Part shown: positions 47,471-57,727 of the stretch, piece by piece | How the letters are laid out: every line of letters begins with the position of its first letter | Position numbering within the stretch: the first letter of the stretch is position 1 | Origin: Muribaculaceae bacterium | GTDB taxonomy: Bacteria > Bacteroidota > Bacteroidia > Bacteroidales > Muribaculaceae | Direction of reading: 5' to 3' | DNA length: 64,000 bases | Assembly: GCA_017505535.1 (NCBI GenBank) | Contig: JAFVPD010000002.1 | Location: 1 to 64,000 of the forward strand | Translations under genes and position numbers: made by a program | The notes under the pieces: generated by a model | The model's database searches: none | What the model was told of the DNA's origin: nothing | What the model saw: only the letters and a program-made list of their open reading frames with translations

Positions 47471-49639
47471 TCAATAAATATTATACATGGCTTCCAAATA
47501 ATCTTTATATCGATTTTTTGCATAGTCGCGCCATATGTCGCAATTATTGATTACTGCCCTGCCCCTACTTGTTTGGATCAAATTATCCACTATATATTGA
47601 TACTGAAAAAACTCATAACGATATTCTGCCTCTATTTCCTTATTGGTAAATAGTTTAAATGCTTGTTCTATCATCTTCTCACTCTTCTCTATCATTTCCT
47701 CGACTCCGGGATATTCTTCGGGATAGAACATAACGAAATCTTCATATCTCGTTAAAGCCCAACAAAAATCTACTGAATTTCGCATTCCCACTGCACATCT
47801 TATCATTGCTGCCGCACGTCTATTTGGGTCTGATGCGGTCTTATAGATGCGTGTAAGTTCAGCCATTTCCGAAGCAAAACGCAACTTATAGTCCAATCTG
47901 TCATCAATATACGAGTTTCTCGATTTAAAATCATAGTTAAATGGATTTCGTTTCATATAATTACCCGAGGACCACACGTTGGTAGTATATTGAAATTCCG
48001 ATGATACTTTCTCTAAACATGCCACAGCCTTGTCATACTCACATGCTCTAAGATACCTCGTTCCGAGCAACTCATTCCAATAATCGGCATTGGTATAACC
48101 TCGCGACAACAAAAATCGCGACATTACATCTTTGGGGTTATCCAATTCTGCGACAAATTGCTCCAATGACGACAACGACATCGTATCGGCACATTCAAAT
48201 GCCAGGGTTGCATAATCTATGGGATTTCTCCAGTAATAATAATCCGGTCTAAAATGCTCCAATCCGGCGATATTAAACGCCCTATAATCGGCATAGGCCA
48301 ATAGTTGCAATGCTTTGACGGGTTTGTTGGCACTCATAGCCTTAGGCACCACATATTTTATTAATATTTTGCGCATTGCGTCATTCCAATAATAGTTTGA
48401 TGCACTCACATGATAACCATAATAGCCTGATTCACACAATCGAGTTTTCACTTCCGTCGTCATATTGCCGGAAAGTTCATTATCTACACATTGCAAATCA
48501 CTGAGCAAGCGTTGTTCATAGTCACGCGTATAGCCGGATTGCTGCGCATCTATATACATGTGCAACATTCTCAGATAGGGATAATATTCTCGTTTCGACT
48601 TCTGGCACCCTTGTCTGATAAACTCCTTGGCCTCACTATATCGCGACAAGAATCCACAACACGTTGCCGCTGTATAATACCACGGACCCATGTTTTCAGT
48701 ACGGCGTTCTTTAATCACTCGTTTCGACAATTCAAGAAGACGCTCACTATCTCTGAGCGTTTGCCCCGTTTCTGGTTCATAGGGATTGTCACCCTGACTC
48801 AAATCGGTAAGCTCGACATACAATTTTGAAGCAAAATATGGCGAATTTGGATTAATACCATAAAGATATTCTATTCTATCTATCCGATCACCTTCAATTA
48901 GTGAAAACAATTTATCCTCTTCGTTATATTTGGCATATAATACTAAAGCATCGGCAATGCGACCTTCATGTTCCAATGCTTGCGCAACGATCAACTCTAT
49001 CTGCTTCATGAACGCATTGTTCCTTATATCCTTGCGCAATTCGTTCCATCGTGCAATACATTCCTCATATCGACCAAGGCTCATTAATGCTCTCATTTCT
49101 TGGAGCAACCAACGATATAAAGGCACACTCCCCCCTTCTGAAATTTCTTGCCGACAAGTAGCCACTACATTTTCTAACTCCGACATATACTCGTCACCCG
49201 GCACCGGATAGTACCATTCATCATCATTTATCTTGAACCGAGTCTCCTCACATCTCTTGGCCACACACAAAAATTCCAACATGGAGTATGAATTATATCT
49301 ACTTTTCACAAGATCAAGAACATACTCATTAATCTCCCCACAGCCCGATGTATCATTTGATTCAAGCGCTTTGAGCAATTTTTCCACCTTGCTTAATGGA
49401 TATTTATACACCAACTCGGCCACCATCGAATCGGGGTATTCACAATAGGTATCTTCTTTCCACAATTCAATATTTACGCGACTAAATTGCTCATCGATAG
49501 GCACCTCAACCGGTCCGGGTTGATACATCTGGCACCACTCGGCTGTTTGAGAAGGGTGATAACTTGGTCCACCACACGCATAATTATTAATAGCGCACTG
49601 CAACATCAGTGCTATTACGATATATCTCAAGTATTTCAT
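47471..49639 (-). CDS. Large envelope protein, function unknown
   Basis: With the start at 49639 the protein has 722 residues and a signal sequence ending near NNYACGG, with a Cys that could be a lipid anchor. Starts at 49648 and 49696 are also open, but the latter has no signal. It is rich in aromatic and acidic residues and in helical repeats resembling tetratricopeptide repeats (YEECIARWNELRKDIRNNAF, EARVLLY-type EGRIADALVLYAKYNEEDKL). No catalytic motif is recognised. It overlaps the end of the preceding lipoprotein gene by 53 bases, so the two genes are probably coupled. Confidence 0.65.
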   Translation of the reverse strand: MKYLRYIVIALMLQCAINNYACGGPSYHPSQTAEWCQMYQPGPVEVPIDEQFSRVNIELWKEDTYCEYPDSMVAELVYKYPLSKVEKLLKALESNDTSGCGEINEYVLDLVKSRYNSYSMLEFLCVAKRCEETRFKINDDEWYYPVPGDEYMSELENVVATCRQEISEGGSVPLYRWLLQEMRALMSLGRYEECIARWNELRKDIRNNAFMKQIELIVAQALEHEGRIADALVLYAKYNEEDKLFSLIEGDRIDRIEYLYGINPNSPYFASKLYVELTDLSQGDNPYEPETGQTLRDSERLLELSKRVIKERRTENMGPWYYTAATCCGFLSRYSEAKEFIRQGCQKSKREYYPYLRMLHMYIDAQQSGYTRDYEQRLLSDLQCVDNELSGNMTTEVKTRLCESGYYGYHVSASNYYWNDAMRKILIKYVVPKAMSANKPVKALQLLAYADYRAFNIAGLEHFRPDYYYWRNPIDYATLAFECADTMSLSSLEQFVAELDNPKDVMSRFLLSRGYTNADYWNELLGTRYLRACEYDKAVACLEKVSSEFQYTTNVWSSGNYMKRNPFNYDFKSRNSYIDDRLDYKLRFASEMAELTRIYKTASDPNRRAAAMIRCAVGMRNSVDFCWALTRYEDFVMFYPEEYPGVEEMIEKSEKMIEQAFKLFTNKEIEAEYRYEFFQYQYIVDNLIQTSRGRAVINNCDIWRDYAKNRYKDYLEAMYNIY

Positions 49640-50711
49640 TTTCGGCATATTTTGAAAGATTTTTAGAATCAAGATGATAAAGGATTGTTGACCCACTGGT
49701 CACTGCTGCATCTATAGCTTGTTTCACTCGTTTCAACTCTTCGATTGACGATTGTTCCACTTTAATTTTATAACCCGGCTTCAACAACACCTCATCGCTT
49801 TTACGATAATGGCGTGATATTACCTCATATAGGTTTGGGCCTATGGGTTTATACAACTTCTTGTCGCTCCAATCCATGTTGTACATGATGCCGGCAAACT
49901 CATTCCTTTCGTTATACAACAAGCTCCATTCAAATGCCGGATAGGCAACATCAAGGGGCAAATCATAATCAACGTCTCTCAGATAGGGCTTGATATTGTT
50001 CAAGTCTATAATCGAATTTTTGGTGTTGATATTGCGGAAATTACCTGTGTTATACACCATCAGCACTCCTCGACCTACCGGCGGCACACTCTGTCGCAAT
50101 TGGTGCAAACGTATTGTCGCACTTAATTCTATTGAATCGGGCAATGCATTCTGCATTCTTCTACACAATTGATCGAAATTATTGCGTGTACTTTTTGTCC
50201 AATCACAATCGACTTGCACCTCCCTCACGGTGTTTATCCCATGGGCCTTGCACATCAACATTACTCGCTTTACGATTTTCTGCGCAATAAGATCAATATT
50301 TTCGGCAAGAAGCTCCGACTCCGACTCTCCCGTATATTTACTCTGAGCCCTCTTATCTATATCAAGCACATTATTCAACACATATACCGTAGGAACTATT
50401 TCAACCCCCTCCGGCACTGTATCTTTAAATGTTATTGTCGCATTGGGCGTTGACCCACTATTATCGTACTTGCTTTTTACAACATCAAAAAAGCGCACAT
50501 ACATGCGTTTAACATCGTTTTGAGTCAAAAACTGTTGTTCCACGGAGTCTAACTTGAATGTTGTTCTCCAATAGTAAATCCCATTTCCGTCCTTTCGGTC
50601 GGGGTATCTTGAGGAGTGGCCATCTCCCTCACCCGAACTCCAACTTGAGCCACATGCTGTCAGCAATATCAGCGACAGCACACATACCATCAACTTGTGT
50701 GTCTTTTTCAT
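49587..50711 (-). CDS. Lipoprotein with TIM-barrel-like features, function unknown
   Basis: This 374-residue protein starts with a lipoprotein signal (LILLTACGSSW, lipid-attached Cys at residue 20). The rest alternates strands and helices (YYWRTTFKLDSVEQQFL, DVKRMYVRFFDV, REVQVDCDWTKSTRNNFDQL, HLDSKNL), suggesting a TIM barrel as in glycosidase-like families. No family name is certain. It is the first gene of a two-gene transcript with its own promoter, and its end overlaps the large unknown gene. Confidence 0.65.
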   Translation of the reverse strand: MKKTHKLMVCVLSLILLTACGSSWSSGEGDGHSSRYPDRKDGNGIYYWRTTFKLDSVEQQFLTQNDVKRMYVRFFDVVKSKYDNSGSTPNATITFKDTVPEGVEIVPTVYVLNNVLDIDKRAQSKYTGESESELLAENIDLIAQKIVKRVMLMCKAHGINTVREVQVDCDWTKSTRNNFDQLCRRMQNALPDSIELSATIRLHQLRQSVPPVGRGVLMVYNTGNFRNINTKNSIIDLNNIKPYLRDVDYDLPLDVAYPAFEWSLLYNERNEFAGIMYNMDWSDKKLYKPIGPNLYEVISRHYRKSDEVLLKPGYKIKVEQSSIEELKRVKQAIDAAVTSGSTILYHLDSKNLSKYAENEILEIYRNSTDVAVRY

Positions 50712-50748
50712 TAGATTAATAATTTTATTGTTAATTTATTTTCTTATA

Positions 50749-50780
50749 CAAATTTACTCGTTTTTTTTAATCAACACAAA
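50749..50780 (-). promoter_or_regulatory. Promoter of the lipoprotein gene pair
   Basis: On the minus strand TTTG (50777-50780) is followed after 20 bases by the perfect -7 box TAAATTTG (50749-50756), about 38 bases before the start at 50711. Confidence 0.65.
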
Positions 50781-50880
50781 ATAGCTCTCAAAAAAATTTG
50801 CACAATGAGATCTTTCCATTATAATTCCGGCGTTTTTTAAGACAGTTTCCTATCTTCGCTATCACATATTTGCTTCAGGT

Positions 50881-50912
50881 TTTGTGGCAACCGAAATGTT
50901 TTGCTAATTTTG
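50881..50912 (+). promoter_or_regulatory. Promoter of the thioredoxin-fold lipoprotein gene
   Basis: TTTG (50881-50884) is followed after 20 bases by the perfect -7 box TAATTTTG (50905-50912), about 31 bases before the ATG at 50943. Confidence 0.65.
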
Positions 50913-50942
50913 TGGCTGAATTTTCAAGAAACATTCTATTAG

Positions 50943-52046
50943 ATGAAAAAATATCTTTCTGCATTTATCGCTTTAGCTGCAATTATGGGCCTATCGGCTT
51001 GCGGCGAAAAACAATGGTCGGTTTCCGGAAACATTGACGGAGCCAAGGGTGAAAACTTAGTGCTTGAAACATCTGACAATGGTTGGTGGTATCCTATCGA
51101 CACCACAACTATTGACAACAATGGTGATTTTGAGATGAGCCAAGCGCCGAAAGGCTATCCCGACATTTACCGTTTGAGCTTTAACGGCAAGAAATTATAT
51201 TTCCCCATTGATAGCATCGAAAGCATTTCGGTTAAAGCCTCTGCGGCTAACTTCGACGCCGATTATAAACTATCAGGCTCAGCGGCTGCGGCGCAAATGA
51301 CCGCTGTTGACTCTCTGATTAATGCCGCCGTAAGAGCCAATGGCGAAGCGGCAATCGCTACCGACTCACTCCTTAAACGCAACATTGCAAACATCATCAT
51401 CGCCGACCCTGCAAGCGTCGTTTCATACTATATTATCAACAAAAAAGTGGGCAAAACATCATTATATAGTCCTCTCAACAAAGCCGACTTGCGCATCATT
51501 GGTGCTGTTGCCAACGCCTATGATGTTCAACGCCCCAACGATCCCCGCACTGGCTACCTCAAGAATCTTTTCTTAGCCAACCGACAAACTACCCCTCAAG
51601 CTGTTCAAGCCGAAAATGCCGACACAATGTATATAACTGAAACTCCAATTTTAGACCTTTCATTGAGCGACTACACCGGCAAGACTCACAGTTTGCAAGA
51701 AGTAGCGCAAAAAGGTAACGTTGTGGTGCTTAACTTCACGCTTTATGCGGCCGAACAATCTCCCGCGTTCAACGTGGAATTGGCTCGCATTTATGAAAAA
51801 CGTAAAAATGCCGGTTTTGAAATTTTCCAAGTTTCAGCCGACCCCGATGAATTCCAATGGAAACAAACTGCTAAAAATCTCCCTTGGATCACAGTTTACA
51901 ATCCTCCAACAACCGGTGCAGCCAACCTCATGAAATATAACATTGTAGCTCTCCCTGCTACTTTCATCATCAACCGTAAAGGTGAATTGGTTGAACGCGT
52001 CGATGATATCACCAAACTCGACTCGGCTCTGAATAAATATATGTAA
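50943..52046 (+). CDS. Thioredoxin-fold lipoprotein lacking active-site cysteines
   Basis: This 367-residue protein has a lipoprotein signal (AAIMGLSACGEKQ, lipid Cys at 20), an N-terminal DUF4369-like beta domain (WSVSGNIDGAKGENLVLETS) and a C-terminal AhpC/thioredoxin-like fold from residue ~235 (PILDLSLSDYTGKTHSLQEV, VVVLNFTLYAAEQSPAFNVE). The usual NFWASWCGPC active site is replaced by NFTLYAAEQSPAF, so there is no CxxC and no redox function can be expected. The cis-proline region (VALPATFIINRKGELVERVD) is intact. It may act in a complex or bind a ligand. It has its own promoter and a shared terminator. Confidence 0.82.
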   Translation: MKKYLSAFIALAAIMGLSACGEKQWSVSGNIDGAKGENLVLETSDNGWWYPIDTTTIDNNGDFEMSQAPKGYPDIYRLSFNGKKLYFPIDSIESISVKASAANFDADYKLSGSAAAAQMTAVDSLINAAVRANGEAAIATDSLLKRNIANIIIADPASVVSYYIINKKVGKTSLYSPLNKADLRIIGAVANAYDVQRPNDPRTGYLKNLFLANRQTTPQAVQAENADTMYITETPILDLSLSDYTGKTHSLQEVAQKGNVVVLNFTLYAAEQSPAFNVELARIYEKRKNAGFEIFQVSADPDEFQWKQTAKNLPWITVYNPPTTGAANLMKYNIVALPATFIINRKGELVERVDDITKLDSALNKYM

Positions 52047-52052
52047 TATAGA

Positions 52053-52096
52053 AAACAACAACGAGGGCACGACATTGCGTGCCCTCGTTGTTGTTT
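52053..52096. terminator. Bidirectional terminator, thioredoxin-fold gene / glycosyltransferase gene
   Basis: A 19-base-pair perfect stem, starting AACAACAACGAGGGCACG, with a 6-base loop lies between convergent genes. Its arms end in AAA/TTT, so it can serve both strands. Confidence 0.85.
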
Positions 52097-52104
52097 ATAT
52101 ACGT

Positions 52105-52908
52105 TTATTTTGAATTTCCTTCTCGGTCAAAATGGCGCAGGCCATATATATATCCCTCAAAAAGATATCGCACTGCCGTAAAAAACCGCGTCAAGCCTCG
52201 GCGACTACTGCGCCACGCCATCAATGGAATGCGCATCAAGGCTGTGCCTCTATACTCTATCGACAAATAGGCCCCTTGCGACATCAACACTCCGCGCGTA
52301 TAAGGGCGATTGGCTGTCGTCAGGCCACAATGTTCTACTATTGTTATTGGGAAATACCGCCCTTTTAGGCCGCTCCTTAATGCCTGATACAAAAACAATT
52401 GTTCCTCTCCGGCATGAAGTATTTCCGCTCCAATGCCCCAATTGGGATTAAACCTTATATTTTCTATTGACTTGCGACGGGCTGCGATCTCAAACGATGT
52501 CACAAAATATCCCTTCGCACTTTTCTTCAAGTCAAACTCTTCGTCGGGGAACCATTTTGAATCCCCACTATGCCGAAACGTTGCAATATCAAGGTCTCCA
52601 TTCTCGGCAAACACCTCTATCACATGTCTCAACCCATCAGGAGTGTAACGTAAATCATCATCGGCAAAAAGACAAATCTCGGCATCGCTTTGAGCGATTG
52701 CAACGTTGCGATTGTTGCTCAATCCCAACGTTTCGGTTGGGCACAACTTCACATCTCGACGCGCGACAAGTTCGGTCGGGACATTTGACATATCCGGTTT
52801 CTGCCATGACACCAAATACCTCACGCCCTCAACCTCCGGCAATGACATTGACGCCACTCTTTTAATTCCGTCATCGCCCAACGTACATATCAAAACATCG
52901 AGTTTCAT
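52105..52908 (-). CDS. Family 2-type glycosyltransferase
   Basis: From the start at 52908 the protein has 267 residues. The alternative start at 52938 is rejected because the ATG at 52908 overlaps the previous stop as ATGA, the usual coupled layout. It shows a nucleotide-sugar binding start (LDVLICTLGDDG) and the metal-binding triad in ICLFADDDLRYTPDG, then a typical HAGEEQLFLYQAL acceptor region. Donor and acceptor are unknown. It is third in a three-gene glycosyltransferase transcript. Confidence 0.85.
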   Translation of the reverse strand: MKLDVLICTLGDDGIKRVASMSLPEVEGVRYLVSWQKPDMSNVPTELVARRDVKLCPTETLGLSNNRNVAIAQSDAEICLFADDDLRYTPDGLRHVIEVFAENGDLDIATFRHSGDSKWFPDEEFDLKKSAKGYFVTSFEIAARRKSIENIRFNPNWGIGAEILHAGEEQLFLYQALRSGLKGRYFPITIVEHCGLTTANRPYTRGVLMSQGAYLSIEYRGTALMRIPLMAWRSSRRGLTRFFTAVRYLFEGYIYGLRHFDREGNSK

Positions 52909-54032
52909 CTTTGTAACTCTTTTAATCGTTTTTGCCAAAAATCAAGAAAACGTTGTGCTACAACGTGCGCATCATTATGTCGTCGCACAAATTCCCTGTT
53001 GGCATCAATGTTTTCTATTACTCGTTCTTTATTCAACACCAACTCCTTCAGTGACTCATATAGTCGTTCATCATCGGGCTCGGCATTCACAATCGGACGC
53101 AACTCTTTCTCGCCGATAAAATCATAATATTCCGCCTCGCCGCCTGTCACCGCTGTCAATCCTTGCGCCATTGCCAACAAGGCATTTGTCGCCGGGGTAT
53201 AGGAATATAATTGATCGAGTATCACATGTGAATGACACATCAGCGACAGATACTCATCATAAGGAACATTTTCAACCACTTCAAGTACACATTCCTCGGG
53301 ATACTCTTCCACTACCCTACGCGCAGCAGCAAGCAATCTATAGGTTCCTTTTTCCACTTGACGGTCGCGATGCATTCCCAAAAACAATTTCAACTTGCGT
53401 GGGACATTCCGACCCACCTCAACCTTCAAGGTTGACGTATCAATCGGAATTCCGGCATAGGCCAACCGTTCTCGCGGCACTATTCTGCGACACGACAAGT
53501 GATATTCATAAAGTGCTGTCAACACACCATCGACTTGTTCATATATATAATCGCAATGAGCCGCGATTGAAGGTTGCAACCATGAATCAAGCGACATGGG
53601 CGATTCAACCCTGTGAGGACCGGGAGCGCCATCTATCTGCCACTCATTATATCGCAACGGACTATCGTTCTCGATACACATCTTAACAAACGGTGTGTCA
53701 TTGCCCATTGCTGTCATAAACACCGACCGATTTTTTCGCTTGAGAAAATCAAACAATCGGCGCACTTTTTCCGGACGCAAATCGACAAACGTGGGACTGT
53801 TTATCTGCACCACATCATAGCCCGTAAACCTGTGTGACAACAGTTGCAACTTCAGCCACAACAACAACCCGCCAATACGGCCGCCAACTTTGCGAGAAAG
53901 GTCAATATCTCGATGTGTATTAAGCCATCTTGACCCGTTTGAGGCCACCGTCACGTCATGCCCCATGCGTCTCAATGCTTCAGCCAAACAGCGGTGATAA
54001 TTACTATAATCGCCTAAAAACAATATCTTCAT
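52905..54032 (-). CDS. Family 4-type glycosyltransferase
   Basis: This 375-residue protein starts with KILFLGDYSNYHRCLAEALR, a GT-B-type N-terminal fold, and has a C-terminal segment with NVPYDEYLSLMCHSHVILDQ and YTPATNALLAMAQGLTAVTG. The latter corresponds to the usual donor-binding region; the EX7E motif is poorly conserved. The gene overlaps the downstream GT2 gene by four bases and lies 6 bases after the upstream one. Likely role: surface glycan synthesis. Confidence 0.8.
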   Translation of the reverse strand: MKILFLGDYSNYHRCLAEALRRMGHDVTVASNGSRWLNTHRDIDLSRKVGGRIGGLLLWLKLQLLSHRFTGYDVVQINSPTFVDLRPEKVRRLFDFLKRKNRSVFMTAMGNDTPFVKMCIENDSPLRYNEWQIDGAPGPHRVESPMSLDSWLQPSIAAHCDYIYEQVDGVLTALYEYHLSCRRIVPRERLAYAGIPIDTSTLKVEVGRNVPRKLKLFLGMHRDRQVEKGTYRLLAAARRVVEEYPEECVLEVVENVPYDEYLSLMCHSHVILDQLYSYTPATNALLAMAQGLTAVTGGEAEYYDFIGEKELRPIVNAEPDDERLYESLKELVLNKERVIENIDANREFVRRHNDAHVVAQRFLDFWQKRLKELQR

Positions 54033-54038
54033 GACTAT

Positions 54039-54974
54039 CTACAACAATTTGGCTAAAATTGACACTCCACGTCCGCCATGCGCCACATAGCCACGCACGA
54101 AACGATAAAACATTCTACGCAATCTCTTTGGCTCTCGGCTCAACACCTCGCCGAGCAAACGCTCCGATTCATCTTCACGTTGCTCTCTACTATATAATCC
54201 GGCCAATATGCATCTCCGGGTTTCGATATATTTTATTGCGTCGGCGCGGCCTGATTGGCGCAACACCGACTCACACTTTTTCAACGATTCCTCCCACTTT
54301 TCCTTTCCCGACACATAATTTGTCCCGGTTATGGAATTTTCCTGTAAATATACATGTACATTCCACGAATTGGGCATTTTCACAACCTTTTTGGCGGCAA
54401 GCAAAAGCCTCACTCCAAGCTCATAGTCATTCCACCCCATCAGCGTCTCGTCCCATGCTCCCACTCTGCGCACCAACTCGGTCCTTGCGCACCAACACTG
54501 TGTTGCAAGTGTCGCATGAAACAAATGATTGAACAGGTGATCGCCTCGACGACATTGCTTTCTATAAACCTTCCCATCAAGGCCATGTCGTGTCGTGCCC
54601 CATTGCACGATATCGACATCTTTGTTTGATTCTATTGCCGCAACAACTTCGCCCACATGATTACTCTCCATCACATCATCTGAATCAAAAAACATCACAT
54701 AGGGAGTGGAAACAATCCTCAGTCCGCTATTGCGGGCAGCACAGGCTCCGGGCTTTGACTCTTGCAATATTGTCACAAAAAAATCCGATGAAATATGCGT
54801 CTCTCGCCAATTGGTCACAACTCCCAATGTTTCATCGGTCGAGCCATTATCCACTACAACCAAGTGCAATGGGCGCAACCGCTGCGAAGCGATCGAGTCA
54901 AGTGTGCGCGTCACGATATCAGCCCTATTATAAACAGGCACCACAACCGTTATTTGCGACATTGCTTGAGTCAT
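54039..54974 (-). CDS. Family 2 glycosyltransferase
   Basis: This 311-residue protein has a GT-A domain with ITVVVPVYNRADIVTRTLDS, the Asp-rich MFFDSDDVMESN and a later WNDYELGVRL region. An alternative start at 54962 drops four residues and is equally likely. It is the first gene of the three-gene glycosyltransferase transcript, which has no polymerase or flippase beside it. Confidence 0.85.
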   Translation of the reverse strand: MTQAMSQITVVVPVYNRADIVTRTLDSIASQRLRPLHLVVVDNGSTDETLGVVTNWRETHISSDFFVTILQESKPGACAARNSGLRIVSTPYVMFFDSDDVMESNHVGEVVAAIESNKDVDIVQWGTTRHGLDGKVYRKQCRRGDHLFNHLFHATLATQCWCARTELVRRVGAWDETLMGWNDYELGVRLLLAAKKVVKMPNSWNVHVYLQENSITGTNYVSGKEKWEESLKKCESVLRQSGRADAIKYIETRRCILAGLYSREQREDESERLLGEVLSREPKRLRRMFYRFVRGYVAHGGRGVSILAKLL

Positions 54975-55011
54975 CTTTGCGATATTTTTTACGACAATAT
55001 TGTCATTGATA

Positions 55012-55620
55012 CTACTTCTCCTCTTTGGGCAACACCCTCAATGTTGTCAAGCCACTACGCTGCCCCACCACATATCTCGCATTCTCGTCGGGCGTTCCAT
55101 TCTCCGATGCTCGTTGAAACAAGTCCATATATAGCTCTCGCCCCTTCTGCATCTGCAAACACGAGAATCTGTCTCCGGGTTGAATTGTCGAATTTTCGGT
55201 TTCCTCGGCTACAAATCTATTCTCGCCCAAATATCTGACAACACACAATCTGTCGGGCTGCCAACCTATTTGCAAGCGTGTGCCAACCGGCAAATTCCCT
55301 ACCATCAACACGTCGCCCGTAAACAGCTCACTCTCAGCATGTGCTTCGCGATGTAAATGGTCAACAAATTCACTCCAATCGGCCGACCCTATTAATTGAG
55401 ACAACACTGTCAAAGTGCGATCGCTCACCGTATCATATCCTCGTGTGGAATACCCCCACACGCGTTCCAAGGTCGATTCCGACACATGTTCGTTCAACCG
55501 AGTCTCTATCTCTGACGTCAAACGCAAAAAATCGGAATGTACCTTTGGTTTAAATCCCACCTCGCGTTCAACCTGTTCACGCAAAGCCACTATCTGAGGT
55601 ATATCTGTTTTGTAATTCAT
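55012..55620 (-). CDS. Possible DNA-binding protein of the Bacteroidales helix-turn-helix type
   Basis: This 202-residue protein has a helical N-terminus (LREQVEREVGFKPKVHSDFL, TLERVWGYSTRGYDTVSDRT, LTVLSQLIG) that resembles a helix-turn-helix unit seen in Bacteroidales hypothetical proteins. The remaining ~110 residues are beta-rich (GDVLMVGNLPVGTRLQIGWQ, CVVRYLGENRFVAEETENST). No family name is certain. Its promoter seems to sit right at the start codon, so the mRNA may be nearly leaderless. Confidence 0.55.
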   Translation of the reverse strand: MNYKTDIPQIVALREQVEREVGFKPKVHSDFLRLTSEIETRLNEHVSESTLERVWGYSTRGYDTVSDRTLTVLSQLIGSADWSEFVDHLHREAHAESELFTGDVLMVGNLPVGTRLQIGWQPDRLCVVRYLGENRFVAEETENSTIQPGDRFSCLQMQKGRELYMDLFQRASENGTPDENARYVVGQRSGLTTLRVLPKEEK

Positions 55621-55628
55621 ATTAACTA

Positions 55629-55660
55629 CAAAAATAACTACTTAATTTGATTTTACCAAC
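55629..55660 (-). promoter_or_regulatory. Promoter immediately before the helix-turn-helix-type gene
   Basis: On the minus strand GTTG (55657-55660, one base off TTTG) precedes a perfect -7 box, TATTTTTG (55629-55636), at 20 bases. The start would be within a few bases of the ATG at 55620, suggesting a leaderless mRNA. Confidence 0.4.
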
Positions 55661-55730
55661 AGCTATACATCACAATCTTCGTTCTTTAGCCTCACACAAC
55701 GGCCTCTTAAGCAAAAACAACACTTTTAGT

Positions 55731-55761
55731 TTTGACTTTTCATCGGAAAATGCTATTTTTG
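55731..55761 (+). promoter_or_regulatory. Promoter of parE
   Basis: TTTG (55731-55734) is separated by exactly 19 bases from the perfect -7 box TATTTTTG (55754-55761), about 23 bases before the parE start. Confidence 0.75.
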
Positions 55762-55783
55762 TCGTTTAGAACTCCTATTAATT

Positions 55784-57727
55784 ATGGCTGAAGAAGTAGA
55801 AATCACAAACGACGAATTGTCAAAACCCGCAATCGGGTCTGACTCATATACCGAAGATGAAATCACAACCCTCACGTGGAACGAACACATTCGCCGACGC
55901 CCGGGTATGTACATCGGAAAACTTGGCGACGGAACATCAAGCGACGACGGCATCTATGTGCTTCTAAAAGAGGTACTCGACAATGCCATCGACGAGTATA
56001 TGATGGGCTATGGAAAACAAGTATCGATTGACATTAATGAGCAATCGGTACAAGTTAGAGACTTCGGACGTGGCATTCCGTTGGAAAAAGTGGTTGACGT
56101 TGCTTCAAAGATGAACACCGGGGCTAAATACGACTCTAAAGCATTTAAAAAGTCGGTTGGTCTTAACGGTGTAGGTATCAAGGCTGTAAATGCTCTTTCT
56201 ACTGAATTCTACATTGAAAGCGTTCGTGACGGACAATGCAAACAAGCCCACTTCAGCCGTGGAGAGATTATAAGCGAAAGCGACATTATCCCCTCAGACG
56301 AGCCCAATGGCACTTTGGTGCGATTCACGCCCGACGCCGAGATTTTCCGTGGCTACAAATATCTTGAAGAGTTCATTATCCCCTTGCTAAAAAACTACAC
56401 TTTCCTAAACACCGGCTTAGCCATCTATCTCAACGGAAAGCGTTTTTACTCGCGCAACGGCTTGATGGATTTGCTCAAAGAAAATCTCACTGCCGAAGTT
56501 CTTTATCCCATCATTCACCTTAAAGGCGATGACATTGAGGTGGTAATAACCCACACCAATCAATACGGCGAGGAATACTACTCGTTTGTAAACGGTCAGC
56601 ACACCACCCAAGGAGGAACCCACCTCATGGCGTTTAAAGAAGCTACCGCTCGCACTATAAAAGACCACTTCGGACGAAACTTTGAATACTCCGACATTCG
56701 CAATGGTATCGTGGCCGCGATTGCCGTAAAGGTAGAAGAGCCGGTATTTGAATCGCAAACAAAAACTCGACTCGGCTCGCGCGACATGGGTCCCGAAGGT
56801 CCCACTGTGGCCAAATTCATTGGCGATTTCCTTAAAAAAGAACTCGATAACTATCTCCACAAAGAGCTTGACGTCGCTGAGATTATCCTCAAGAAAATAC
56901 AAGCAAGCGAGAAAGAGCGCAAGGCTATGGCCGGCATCACAAAACAAGCGCGTGAGAAAGCCAAAAAGGTTAACCTTCACAATCGCAAACTGCTTGATTG
57001 CCGCGTTCATCTCAACGACCCGAAAGGTGACGAGAATCTCAAAAATGCTTCTTCGATTTTCATCACCGAGGGCGACTCTGCATCAGGCTCCATCACAAAA
57101 ATCAGAGACGTTGCCACCCAGGCCGTTTTCTCACTCAGAGGTAAACCGCTAAACACCTACGACCTAACCCAAAAGGTAGTGTACGAAAACGACGAATTCA
57201 ACCTGCTTCAAGCGGCACTAAACATTGAAGATGGCCTTGATGGATTGCGCTACAACAAAGTGATTATTGCCACCGATGCCGATAACGATGGCATGCACAT
57301 TCGTTTGCTCATGCTCACTTTCTTCCTCCAATTTTTCCCCGACCTCATAAAAAAAGGGCACGTTTATGTTCTGCAAACACCATTGTTCCGTGTTCGCAAC
57401 AAGAAAACGGCCAAACGTGTTGGCGTGAGAAAAAATGGAGCCGGAATTGAAGAAACCTACTATTGCTACACCGACGAAGAACGCATTGCCGCCATTGAAA
57501 AATTGGGAGCAAATGCCGAAATCACTCGATTTAAAGGTCTTGGAGAAATATCGCCCGAGGAGTTCCGCAACTTCATTGGACCCGATATGCGTGCCGACAA
57601 AGTAACTCTTCGCAAAGAAGATGCCGTTGACGAATTGCTTGAATTCTACATGGGCAAAAACACTCCATTGCGCCAAAACTTTATTATTGACAATCTTGTT
57701 GTAGAAGATGATACAGAACTCATGTAA
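55784..57727 (+). CDS. parE: DNA topoisomerase IV subunit B
   Basis: This 647-residue protein has the GHKL ATPase fold with [20 protein letters not shown] and [12 protein letters not shown], the transducer region with TKTRLG, and a TOPRIM part with EGDSASGS and [13 protein letters not shown]. The length and C-terminus fit ParE/GyrB of type IIA topoisomerases; ParE is preferred because of its short form and general resemblance to Bacteroidetes topoisomerase IV. ParC is not in the window. Its role is decatenation of sister chromosomes. It overlaps the next gene by 20 bases. Confidence 0.92.
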   Translation: MAEEVEITNDELSKPAIGSDSYTEDEITTLTWNEHIRRRPGMYIGKLGDGTSSDDGIYVLLKEVLDNAIDEYMMGYGKQVSIDINEQSVQVRDFGRGIPLEKVVDVASKMNTGAKYDSKAFKKSVGLNGVGIKAVNALSTEFYIESVRDGQCKQAHFSRGEIISESDIIPSDEPNGTLVRFTPDAEIFRGYKYLEEFIIPLLKNYTFLNTGLAIYLNGKRFYSRNGLMDLLKENLTAEVLYPIIHLKGDDIEVVITHTNQYGEEYYSFVNGQHTTQGGTHLMAFKEATARTIKDHFGRNFEYSDIRNGIVAAIAVKVEEPVFESQTKTRLGSRDMGPEGPTVAKFIGDFLKKELDNYLHKELDVAEIILKKIQASEKERKAMAGITKQAREKAKKVNLHNRKLLDCRVHLNDPKGDENLKNASSIFITEGDSASGSITKIRDVATQAVFSLRGKPLNTYDLTQKVVYENDEFNLLQAALNIEDGLDGLRYNKVIIATDADNDGMHIRLLMLTFFLQFFPDLIKKGHVYVLQTPLFRVRNKKTAKRVGVRKNGAGIEETYYCYTDEERIAAIEKLGANAEITRFKGLGEISPEEFRNFIGPDMRADKVTLRKEDAVDELLEFYMGKNTPLRQNFIIDNLVVEDDTELM

